Virus record (IMG/VR): IMGVR_UViG_3300025141_000087
Location: 1 to 62,207 of that record
Length of the DNA: 62,207 nucleotides
DNA from: a virus
Direction: 5' to 3' (one strand)
Shown here in pieces: positions 24,590 to 32,113 of the stretch. How positions within the stretch are numbered: the stretch's first letter is position 1; the number at the start of each line of letters is the position of its first letter. The position numbers and the translations under genes were made by a program. Below the pieces are notes generated by a model, which saw only the letters and a list, made by a program, of their open reading frames with translations, was not told the origin of the DNA and made no database searches.

Positions 24590-26528
24590 CCTTTAACTCC
24601 AATTCTGCAATCAAATTTCGAACCTGATGGTTGACTTCAAATAGTTTCACTTCCTCATTATAAGTAGTATCTTTTTCTTCAGTTAGCCCTCTTCCCAGCG
24701 TTAATAAGTCTGAGGCCCCGGGGTATATATTTCTCTTTGTATTTTTGCCTGTTTCATAAGCAAATTGAGATCTCATGTTGCTTCTTCTAGCTGCTCTTTT
24801 TCTCCCGTCATCCGTTACGGGTTTATACCACTTTCCTTTTGATTTAGAAGTTGTAGTTTTACCATCTTTCCTTCTTTTTGCCTTATACCAATCTTCATCA
24901 CGTTTAGCCGGAGGGGTCAAAAGAGCTGTTTCGGCTTCTTCGGCCGGGGCCGCTTCTCCCCCAAGTTCTTCACCACCTAATTCCTCACCACCTAATTCCT
25001 CACCTCCGAGTTCTCCTCCAAGCTCTCCTCCAAGTTCTCCTCCAAGCTCTGCGCCGCCTAGGCCAGCTTCGTCTCCAGCAGCTTCTTCCCCGACGCCTTC
25101 GAGTGAAGCTTCAAACTTGCGATCATAAAATAGCTCTCGTTGATTCCTCTGGAACTCTTCGTCAGAAAGATTAAATACATTCTTAGCGACCCAGCGCTTG
25201 CTAAAAAATCCTTCTGTAGCAGAATTAGCTGTATCAAACTTTGTTTTCCAGTTCTCAAGCTCTTGAAGTTCAGCAATTTTAGACGGATTATTCAGACTTA
25301 ACTTGAAAGAAACCAAATCTTCATTTCTAAAACCTAAAGTAAACAAATGAACAATGCCAATTTTTTCTAACTCTGAAACGATTGACCTTTGAAGTCTTTG
25401 GATTGTCCTTGCAAAACGAATATCTTTTTGGGCAAGAGTTGTTTTGTCTTCCTCCGCTCCTTCTCCTCTGAAAAGATAAGCCTGCGGGATCTTAAGTGCT
25501 GCAAATAATTTATCTTTTAAATATTTGACATCATCAATGTCTCCGGTATAAGAGCCGCCTGCGACTGTTTCAATCTTTGTTCCCGTTTCACCTCCTCGAA
25601 CAGGGATAAAATAGTCTTCTTCTATGCTCAAAGGATTATAACGTAAATCAACACGACCAGTACTAGAATCAACAACTTGGTTACGCTTCATTTGCGTCAT
25701 GGCCTTTTGCATGAACTGTTCGACATCTTGTGCTGGAATGCTCCCAACATCAATATAAAAAGCTCTTCTTTCCGGGGCCCTAACAATTCTATATGCCATC
25801 ATAGCATCTTCCAAAAGAATTAACTGGCGCCAAATTCTTCTTGCCGGCTCCAAAACGCTTGTACCATAAGGAGCATACTTATCATTTCCAAGTACACGAA
25901 AATGAGCAACTTGCCAATTTTCTAAAGTTAATCCTGCAGAGTTCCATTGATATTGAATATAATTTGGATTCTCGGGATCTAATCCTTCTAGTCTTTCAAC
26001 TTCGGAATTGGGGATTCCAATTGCATTTCTAACTCCAAGCTCTTCATCGATATCTATATACAATATATAGTCACCGAACTTACACATTGTTCTGGCCCAG
26101 CCAAAAAGATTAAATTCAAGATTAAGAGTTTTGCGATAAAGGCTATCAAGAATATTTTTTATTTCTTCATTTGGACACCGTATTGTTAAAAGTGATTGTA
26201 GTTCGCTCGAAGTTGTCATTTCGTCAGCATACACATCCATAGCAGAAGCTATAATTGGTTCATATTCCATTTGTTCAAAATCTGCATATCTTTCAATGCG
26301 ATTTTGATTTGCCATTATGTTAGCGGTAAGATTTTCAAACGGATCATATGATGTCTTTTTGAACTGTTTGCCGGCGGCCGATTGAAATTTGTATTTATCT
26401 AAATTTCTTCTCTTGTCCTTTTTTGGGGATTCCCTACGATAATTAATAATAGGGCCTGATAACAACCTTGTTAGTCTTTTAAATAATCCTGATTCTGGAT
26501 TTCTTGGATTGTTTGTTTTTTTAGCCAT
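24558..26528 (-). CDS. 20: Portal protein, gp20-like
   Basis: A 656-residue protein (T4 gp20: 524). The core matches T4-type portals: MEYEPIIASAMDVYADEMTT near residue 85, RCPNEEIKNILDSLYRKTLN, RTMCKFGDYILYIDID, then YRIVRAPERRAFYIDVGSIP and KYLKDKLFAALKIPQAYLF with the LSLNNPS region. The dodecameric portal sits at one capsid vertex, nucleates head assembly and is the channel for DNA. The C-terminal part from about residue 490 is an unusual Gly/Glu/Leu repeat (GGELGGEL, GGEELGGEEL) followed by a basic segment (KAKRRKDGKTTTSK), accounting for the extra length. The gene is followed by the 273-residue gene with a 32-base overlap. Confidence 0.93.
   Translation of the reverse strand: MAKKTNNPRNPESGLFKRLTRLLSGPIINYRRESPKKDKRRNLDKYKFQSAAGKQFKKTSYDPFENLTANIMANQNRIERYADFEQMEYEPIIASAMDVYADEMTTSSELQSLLTIRCPNEEIKNILDSLYRKTLNLEFNLFGWARTMCKFGDYILYIDIDEELGVRNAIGIPNSEVERLEGLDPENPNYIQYQWNSAGLTLENWQVAHFRVLGNDKYAPYGTSVLEPARRIWRQLILLEDAMMAYRIVRAPERRAFYIDVGSIPAQDVEQFMQKAMTQMKRNQVVDSSTGRVDLRYNPLSIEEDYFIPVRGGETGTKIETVAGGSYTGDIDDVKYLKDKLFAALKIPQAYLFRGEGAEEDKTTLAQKDIRFARTIQRLQRSIVSELEKIGIVHLFTLGFRNEDLVSFKLSLNNPSKIAELQELENWKTKFDTANSATEGFFSKRWVAKNVFNLSDEEFQRNQRELFYDRKFEASLEGVGEEAAGDEAGLGGAELGGELGGELGGELGGEELGGEELGGEELGGEAAPAEEAETALLTPPAKRDEDWYKAKRRKDGKTTTSKSKGKWYKPVTDDGRKRAARRSNMRSQFAYETGKNTKRNIYPGASDLLTLGRGLTEEKDTTYNEEVKLFEVNHQVRNLIAELELKDDETKTQQEA
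24957..25060 (-). repeat. Short tandem repeats encoding GGEL / EELGG units in portal C-terminus
   Basis: About 100 bases made of 12- to 15-base near-identical units in frame, encoding consecutive GGEL and GGEEL units. Such runs can change copy number by slippage without breaking the frame. Confidence 0.75.
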
Positions 26529-26536
26529 ACTCTTGT

Positions 26537-28111
26537 TTATCCTTTAAGAAGCCATAAGAATTCTTTATTCTTATTTTTTTCATCTGTAGTTCTTATTGGT
26601 TTGTGTCCTTGCATTCCTGGAATAGTTGTGTTTATAACACTATCAGACTTGAACATTGCGCTTAAACATGCCTTTTGATAGTCTATTTTCTTTTGATTCT
26701 CCACAAATACAGTATCTTTAATCCAACAACCCATCGCAAAAGACATAACTAAATCATCATTTCCAGCTCTCATAGCTTGTGCCTTTCCGTTGTTCCAAAT
26801 AAAAGTCTTGAATTCATTATAAAGTCTAGACGAATACGTTATAATTAGCTTGTTCCTCACAAATTCCTCCATTTTTGCAACAATGATTGGTCTTGTTTTT
26901 AAAGAGGTGGTAAATCCTGCAACACTATTCGATCTATATTCTGCAGTTAACTGATCAACATATTCATGAGTAGATTTAATTGAGTAATAAATGTTTGGAT
27001 AATCTATATCCTTGAGTTTATCTAAGACAGCGAAACCAACTGAGTTGTTTTCAACCACCAACAAGCAAGATCCATATTCTTTTCCTGCATCAGAGAGTAT
27101 ATTTGCGAATATATCCGGAGCTACTTTTCCTTGATATTCTGCGACCACTTCAGATGTTTCTAATTTGAAAACATGAAAAACTGAATAATCCTGGCCATCG
27201 CCGCGTGCGACATCGGCTGCTAGCATATATGTGTTTTCTGGCTTGTATTCTTCCCAGATCCAAAAATTTCTATCAAAACCAGTTCTATATTTTGGCTCTT
27301 TAATATTCTGTTCAATATATTTTATGTCATCCGGGTGCAAAACAGTTTCGCCAGAAGTGTTAAAGTTGCATTCCAGCTCTTGTGCGATCTGTCTAATTGA
27401 CATATTTTTGGTTTCTTTATCGAACCAACCTTGATCTCGATCAGGGTGTTCGTCCCACATTAATTTTATTGGATGAAAATCATTTCTTCTTGCCTCGGCA
27501 TCAATATATGTTTTATAGAACCATCCTCCAACGCCATTTGGAGTGCTTAGCGAAATACAACGACCACCAGTTGAAATCGTAGGATAAAGCCCCGTCCATA
27601 ACTCTTCAAGGCCGTCGACATGGGCGGCTTCATCGATAACTAACAAAGATAGTGCTTCTGAACGGCCGGCATCCCCAGAAGTTGACGAAGCCTTGATCTG
27701 TGATCCGTTACATAATTCGAAGCTTGTTCTATTATCGACAACAACTTTAGTTATTTGCATCCAAATTGGAAGACGTTTAATAATAGATTTGACTTTTTTT
27801 ACAAGATTCCCTGCCGTGCTAAACTTTGTAGCCATGACAAGAATATTTTTGTCACGATGAAACATCATCATCCAAACAACATATGCTGCTGTAATTGTGG
27901 ATATACCAAGTTGGCGTGCTTTTAAAATAACATTAAAACGATAATCATTAAAATCATTAATAAGATCTTTCTGATAATGATATAACTTAAAAGGAATCAA
28001 CCCTTTCATTGGGTGAGAAATCTTACAATAGTTGTTTATAAAATAAACTGGATCCTTACCACTTTTAAGGACCTCTTTTGTGACTTCTTTTTTTGTTAAC
28101 TGATAAGACAT
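26537..28111 (-). CDS. 17: Terminase large subunit, gp17-like
   Basis: A 524-residue DNA-packaging motor. The ATPase part shows a Walker A variant KARQLGIST at residues 64-72, an adenine-binding region around FKLYHYQKDLI, and Walker B LLVIDEAAH at 155-163 with the catalytic Glu. The C-terminal nuclease part carries MLAADVARGDG (Asp near 299), CLLVVENNSVG (Glu near 353) and AGNDDLVMSFA (Asp near 451), the RNase H-like acidic triad of gp17. It translocates DNA through the portal and cuts the concatemer. T4 gp17 has 610 residues. It starts 10 bases after the preceding gene and is followed by the portal gene. No small terminase is obvious; the 183-residue upstream protein does not clearly match one. 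Confidence 0.95.
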   Translation of the reverse strand: MSYQLTKKEVTKEVLKSGKDPVYFINNYCKISHPMKGLIPFKLYHYQKDLINDFNDYRFNVILKARQLGISTITAAYVVWMMMFHRDKNILVMATKFSTAGNLVKKVKSIIKRLPIWMQITKVVVDNRTSFELCNGSQIKASSTSGDAGRSEALSLLVIDEAAHVDGLEELWTGLYPTISTGGRCISLSTPNGVGGWFYKTYIDAEARRNDFHPIKLMWDEHPDRDQGWFDKETKNMSIRQIAQELECNFNTSGETVLHPDDIKYIEQNIKEPKYRTGFDRNFWIWEEYKPENTYMLAADVARGDGQDYSVFHVFKLETSEVVAEYQGKVAPDIFANILSDAGKEYGSCLLVVENNSVGFAVLDKLKDIDYPNIYYSIKSTHEYVDQLTAEYRSNSVAGFTTSLKTRPIIVAKMEEFVRNKLIITYSSRLYNEFKTFIWNNGKAQAMRAGNDDLVMSFAMGCWIKDTVFVENQKKIDYQKACLSAMFKSDSVINTTIPGMQGHKPIRTTDEKNKNKEFLWLLKG

Positions 28112-28121
28112 TCATCCCTTA

Positions 28122-28673
28122 TCATTGCTCTTTTTTTCTGGTGACGTTTTTTGGCTTTGGTCCGTTGCCAAGAGAGATCCACTTTTTAACTGCGTCGTCA
28201 AGCCTGTCTTTGTCGCTTTCGGCGCATAGCGGTTCGACTCCCTTAAGCCCGCCAATTTTATAAAATTGTTTTGCCTGAACCCAAGTTCTAATGTTGCTCA
28301 TGTGTTGAACCAAAATATTTGATTCGCCTTCTTTTGTAAGAGATAAGGAGTTATTTGTTATTGATTTATACTCTTTTTGCAAATACTTTTTAATATTGTT
28401 GAGCATGGTATTAATTTCACCTTCAAATTTGTTCCTGTTGTGAACTTCTTTTAATTTGGTTTCTCCATGATATTCAATACAAAGCGAATCGCCATAATAT
28501 TTAACATTGAAGCCGTCCATAACTCTTGAATCAAGGATAGGGTTTCCTTCTTCTCTTTTAAGCCCTACTTTTCTAACCTTGCCATCATGAGAATATTCTT
28601 CAATGTGAGAACCGTCATAAGCATTTGCTGCGGCTTGCGAAATACCTTGAATTATGTCTAAAACAGTGGCCAT
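28122..28673 (-). CDS. Unassigned protein upstream of terminase (183 aa)
   Basis: A 183-residue protein starting with an amphipathic helix (MATVLDIIQGISQAAANAYD), then a beta/alpha part with VGLKREEGNPILDSRVMDGF near residue 50 and a helical section (FEGEINTMLNNIKKYLQKEY), ending in a basic tail (KPKNVTRKKEQ). I remember similar proteins from marine T4-like phages annotated only as structural. It touches the preceding gene (stop and start share base 28673) and precedes terminase by 10 bases. The position would suit a small terminase, but there is no DNA-binding motif I can identify, so I leave it unassigned. Confidence 0.65.
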   Translation of the reverse strand: MATVLDIIQGISQAAANAYDGSHIEEYSHDGKVRKVGLKREEGNPILDSRVMDGFNVKYYGDSLCIEYHGETKLKEVHNRNKFEGEINTMLNNIKKYLQKEYKSITNNSLSLTKEGESNILVQHMSNIRTWVQAKQFYKIGGLKGVEPLCAESDKDRLDDAVKKWISLGNGPKPKNVTRKKEQ

Positions 28674-29067
28674 TATTTATCTCCTATATTTGGTCTCCAG
28701 CCAGATTCCCAACGTTCTTCTCTTTCATCAACATACTGAAGAAAACATTTAAAACAACAATCATATTTATTCATGTATATGTCATCCTTAATGTTGAAAG
28801 AGTAAATATCACAAACCGGACAGGTTCTATTACTTCTCTTTGTAATTAGTTTCTTGCTAATCAAAAACCCGTCTTTTTCTATCTTTTCAGTCTTGTCTTT
28901 GCTCTTGCGTTGTTTTTTTGCAAATTCTTCAGCTTGTTCAATATATTTCTTTTCTTTTTCATCGTTCCAATTGCTTCGTGGATGACTTACTGCTTCCTTG
29001 CCATATTTTTTTTCAATGGCTTGTTCAACTTTTGCTACGTAGTTGGGATCTTTGTTTTTTTTTTCAT
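28673..29067 (-). CDS. Small zinc-ribbon protein, frame interrupted at A10 after the start
   Basis: The clear part is the C-terminal region with two Cys pairs, CPVC and CFKC, 20-odd residues apart, a small zinc-binding ribbon ending GWRPNIGDK. The frame stays open further upstream with good coding character (NKDPNYVAKVEQAIEKKYGK, then HPRSNWNDEKEKKY), giving about 131 residues if read from the ATG at 29067. That ATG, however, is one base out of frame because of an A10 run; 11 or 8 As would restore it, and so would a -1 slip. Without that, only a TTG at 28864 (63 residues) is available. Role unknown; small Zn proteins near terminase may act in packaging or transcription. Confidence 0.55.
29055..29064 (-). 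other. A10 homopolymer at gene start, slippage or sequence-error site
   Basis: The coding strand reads ATG, ten As, then CAAAGATCCC. Read straight, the frame stops after ten codons. A -1 shift on the A run, where AAAAAAC is a known highly slippery heptamer type, enters the 131-residue zinc-ribbon frame. Polymerase slippage or a miscounted homopolymer would do the same. Confidence 0.5.
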
Positions 29068-29085
29068 TATTATAACAAAGCTTTA

Positions 29086-29292
29086 TTAGCTTTTGTCTTC
29101 AGTTTCTTCAGTTTCCTGAACAGGTTCATCCTGTGAGGGGGATCTATCAGAAAATAGTTTAACCGCCTGGGAAAGAAGCGCAGCTTCTTCTAAGTTATAA
29201 GCACCTCTTTTTTGAGCTAGTTCAACACCTTGTACTAGCATACTAAGAGCTTGATTAGCAGTTTCTATTTGTTGTTCCTGTTTGTCTGTCAT
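29086..29292 (-). CDS. Small helical protein, first gene of the terminase unit (68 aa)
   Basis: A 68-residue acidic protein, helical for about 45 residues (NQALSMLVQGVELAQKRGAY, NLEEAALLSQAVKLF) with a disordered Glu/Thr-rich tail. It starts at an ATG with GGAG upstream and lies just downstream of a sigma70-like promoter at 29328-29355. No motif identifies its function. A small helical protein directly ahead of terminase genes could be a packaging cofactor, but there is no direct support. Confidence 0.65.
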   Translation of the reverse strand: MTDKQEQQIETANQALSMLVQGVELAQKRGAYNLEEAALLSQAVKLFSDRSPSQDEPVQETEETEDKS

Positions 29293-29327
29293 GTTATAAA
29301 TCTCCTATTATTACAAGCACACTCATA

Positions 29328-29355
29328 ATTATAACAAATTATGGGCGTTTGTTAA
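29328..29355 (-). promoter_or_regulatory. Sigma70-like promoter for the terminase-portal unit
   Basis: The coding strand has TTAACA (29350-29355), a 16-base spacer and a perfect TATAAT (29328-29333), preceded by TTTGT. Transcription would begin near 29321, about 29 bases before the 68-residue gene. It overlaps the end of the upstream fibre gene. Five of six and six of six consensus bases make this the best host-type promoter in the window. Confidence 0.6.
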
Positions 29356-29358
29356 GCA

Positions 29359-32043
29359 TTAAAAGCTAGCGCCATAAAGCTTGATAACAAATTTACCAGC
29401 GTTATAAGTGCCACCAGAATTTGCACCAGTGCCATTAGCAAGATATACGTAATGCGAATTCGCAGAAAGAGCAGAACAGTCTAGTCCAGCTGCGCTCGAG
29501 CGCGTCATACCTACAGTCCAAGCTGCAGTGGCGGGAATGAGTGCAACTTCAGTTGTGCCGCTGTCGTATAAAGCATCTTCTGCCAAGGAGTTAGAGCTTG
29601 TAACCAAATCAATATCAACTGCGGCATTGTCATCTGCGCTGTCGGGCACTTCAATACAAGACATTTCTGCTTTGTAAATAACACCATTGACGGCCGTGGT
29701 AATTCTTGTTAAATAAGCTGCAGCTACATCATTTTCTCCAATAACATCTTTAAGGGTGCCTGAATCAACAATGCTCCCAGCGCCAATGTCAACTAATATA
29801 GTTGTTACAATTTCGCCATTAACTCTGGCTACGTGTAAAGTTGGCGAAACAGCGTCAAAGCCGCCGCCAGTAGCAGTTGCAGTTGCTGTATTCATCTTAA
29901 TTTCAGGATAATCTGGTCCATTTTGCGTGTCTCTGCCGCCAAGAGTTAAAATAGATAGCATCGAAGGATCATTCGCAACTTGGAATGTGATTTCCCCGCA
30001 TTCATCGCCGTTCACGATATCGGTTGATTTTACTTGTATCTTTGCATAAGTATCTGAACTTCCGGCGCCATCTGCACCAGTCCAGGTAATATTGCCCAGA
30101 ACATCGTCGGCGGCGACTATGCGGTCATATGAACCGCCCCAACCGCGAGTTTTAGCAAAAGTTAAATGTGGTCCAGTTGCATCGTTTGCACCGTTGCTGA
30201 CATAAATTTCTGGCTTCTCTGTTGTTTCACCTGATGATATAACCCAGAAAGTGCTAGCTTTTGTATCGAGAACTGGAGAACTATAATCAGTGTTGTACCC
30301 CAAAGTGAAGTCTGAGTCGTTCCCGAAGATAATATTTTTTGCGTCTGCAGTTGATATATCACCAGTAAACGAGGACTTGCCATCATCATCTATTGTAAGT
30401 CTTACTGTAGGCGCGCCGGCATCATCAGCGTCTGATGTGGCAAAAACAATTTTACCGGGGGAGGAATCAGCATCTGACACGGCATCATTCGCGAATTCGA
30501 TATAAGAAGACAGGGTGGCGCCGTCGTCGTCATCGACTCCATAAGCTTCAATACGGCCTAATATTTCACCAGCAGTAGTGTGATCGCCGCCTGTAAAAGT
30601 ATTGATTGCGCCAGTACCAGCTTTTTGAAACTTGAGGACGCCGGCATGAGCTGCTGTGGCAGTAGCAGACCATGCGCTTAATTCAAGAGAAGGTTGTCCA
30701 GAGACTTTACTAATTTCAAGCGTAGAGCCCGGGGCTGGATTTCCAATACCAATACTACCATCGCTACCTTGAAGGAAAAAAGCATGTGTATTGATATTAG
30801 ACTCAACGCGAAAGTTACAGTCAATGCTCGAGTCGTTAACAGTAACTTCACAAGCTGAAGAATTTGCAACGTCTTCGCCACCAATGCTAAGAAGGTTCAT
30901 AAGCTGCGCCGCTCCGGCAGTTCCGGCAGCCATGACATGAAATTTAAGTTGACCACCTTCGTCGTTGTCGGTCACATCACTAGAAGTTGCTATTATTTGA
31001 GCAAAGACTGCTTCCGCGTTGTTGCTTTTGTCGCCGGAGAACTTAATTGTCCCGAGAATGTCATCATCGTCTTCTCCAGCGCCGTTATCTAGTATGAAGT
31101 GAAGAGTTGGCCCATGGGCCAAATCACCCACAGTTTTAAGAGTTAACACTGGTTCGGCGTGCGCGTCGGTTTCCTGAGTCAAGGTAAGGCCTGAATCATG
31201 GTCATGAGTCAAAATAATGTCGCTGTCGGCTCCAAACTTAATCGAGGCGCCATCAGTAGTAAGAGACAAATCTCCAGCGCTGGAAAGAGCCATTTTTTCT
31301 GCTGCAGTTTCTGATGCAGCTGTTTTGAAACTTAGCTTAGCGGCGTTGTTGTCGGCAGCATGTGCAGCCGTCGCGACAGCTTCAATACCAGCACATACCA
31401 AAGTTGCGTCTCCGGCGCTGTCGTCGCCACCCTTGAAATCAATTGCTCCAATAACTTCTCCGTCGAGGATCTCGTCTTCTTCGGACTTAAGAGTTAATTT
31501 AATAGGAGTGTTATCTGCTGTGGCGGTATGCGTTAAAATAAGCCCTGTGTTATGTTCATGAGTTAAAGTTATTTCCTTGCTGGCGCCAAACCAGATTTCG
31601 ACGGCATCTGCAGCGAGACCAAGATGGCCAGCACTTGTTAGTCGCATTTTTTCAGTTGCAGTCTCAGACTCTCCAGTCAAGAAGCTCAAATACGTTTCGT
31701 TGATTGTTGAAGTAAATTGCCTCTCCGCTACAGCCTCGATTCCTGCCGCCACCAGAATGGAGTCGCCTTCAGCGGATGCATCTGGCGCCTGGAAGTGTAT
31801 GGCGCCAAGCTTCTCGCCGGCAGATTGAATGGTGTCGTCGGACTGGAATGTAAGAGTGGGATATCCGGCGGTTCCGCCATGTTTTTTCAAATTTAAACCA
31901 TAGTCGTTTACGTGAACAAGTTTAATTTCTTTATCGGCACCAAACTTGATTTCAGATGAATCTGATGCGAGAGCAATGTTGTCTTCGATATTGATGTCGG
32001 TAGAGGACACGGCGCCGATATTTGTTACATAGAGTGTACTCAT
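29359..32043 (-). CDS. Fibre-like beta-repeat virion protein (894 aa)
   Basis: An 894-residue protein, rich in Ala, Gly, Asp and Thr. It has at least three copies of a motif of the type IKFGADSDIILTHDHDSGLT, near residues 32, 150 and 270, with GAI.F-type strands repeating between them. This is the pattern of trimeric beta-fibre shafts. The C-terminal domain (YVYLANGTGANSGGTYNAG, then KFVIKLYGASF) resembles the end of the 662-residue protein at 18773, so the two probably share a tip or trimerisation domain. It is likely a tail-fibre or appendage protein for host recognition. A strong AAGGAAGG precedes the ATG, and three 16-bp repeats carrying the ACTATTTA motif lie upstream. Confidence 0.68.
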   Translation of the reverse strand: MSTLYVTNIGAVSSTDINIEDNIALASDSSEIKFGADKEIKLVHVNDYGLNLKKHGGTAGYPTLTFQSDDTIQSAGEKLGAIHFQAPDASAEGDSILVAAGIEAVAERQFTSTINETYLSFLTGESETATEKMRLTSAGHLGLAADAVEIWFGASKEITLTHEHNTGLILTHTATADNTPIKLTLKSEEDEILDGEVIGAIDFKGGDDSAGDATLVCAGIEAVATAAHAADNNAAKLSFKTAASETAAEKMALSSAGDLSLTTDGASIKFGADSDIILTHDHDSGLTLTQETDAHAEPVLTLKTVGDLAHGPTLHFILDNGAGEDDDDILGTIKFSGDKSNNAEAVFAQIIATSSDVTDNDEGGQLKFHVMAAGTAGAAQLMNLLSIGGEDVANSSACEVTVNDSSIDCNFRVESNINTHAFFLQGSDGSIGIGNPAPGSTLEISKVSGQPSLELSAWSATATAAHAGVLKFQKAGTGAINTFTGGDHTTAGEILGRIEAYGVDDDDGATLSSYIEFANDAVSDADSSPGKIVFATSDADDAGAPTVRLTIDDDGKSSFTGDISTADAKNIIFGNDSDFTLGYNTDYSSPVLDTKASTFWVISSGETTEKPEIYVSNGANDATGPHLTFAKTRGWGGSYDRIVAADDVLGNITWTGADGAGSSDTYAKIQVKSTDIVNGDECGEITFQVANDPSMLSILTLGGRDTQNGPDYPEIKMNTATATATGGGFDAVSPTLHVARVNGEIVTTILVDIGAGSIVDSGTLKDVIGENDVAAAYLTRITTAVNGVIYKAEMSCIEVPDSADDNAAVDIDLVTSSNSLAEDALYDSGTTEVALIPATAAWTVGMTRSSAAGLDCSALSANSHYVYLANGTGANSGGTYNAGKFVIKLYGASF

Positions 32044-32057
32044 ATTTATCCTTCCTT

Positions 32058-32105
32058 AAATAGTATTATATATAAATAGTATTATATATAAATAGTATTA
32101 TATAT
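32058..32105 (-). repeat. Three exact 16-bp tandem repeats carrying the ACTATTTATA motif
   Basis: The plus-strand unit AAATAGTATTATATAT is repeated three times without mismatch between the fibre genes, ending 15 bases before the ATG at 32043. On the coding strand each copy contains ACTATTT followed by TATATAATA-like sequence. It is a tandem version of the element found singly before six other genes and could be a stacked promoter or a regulator-binding array. Confidence 0.75.
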
Positions 32106-32113
32106 AAGTATCT

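Noticed and set aside
28122-28673. Small terminase subunit
   Set aside because: The position before the large subunit is suggestive, but no DNA-binding motif or family resemblance was visible, so I left it unassigned.
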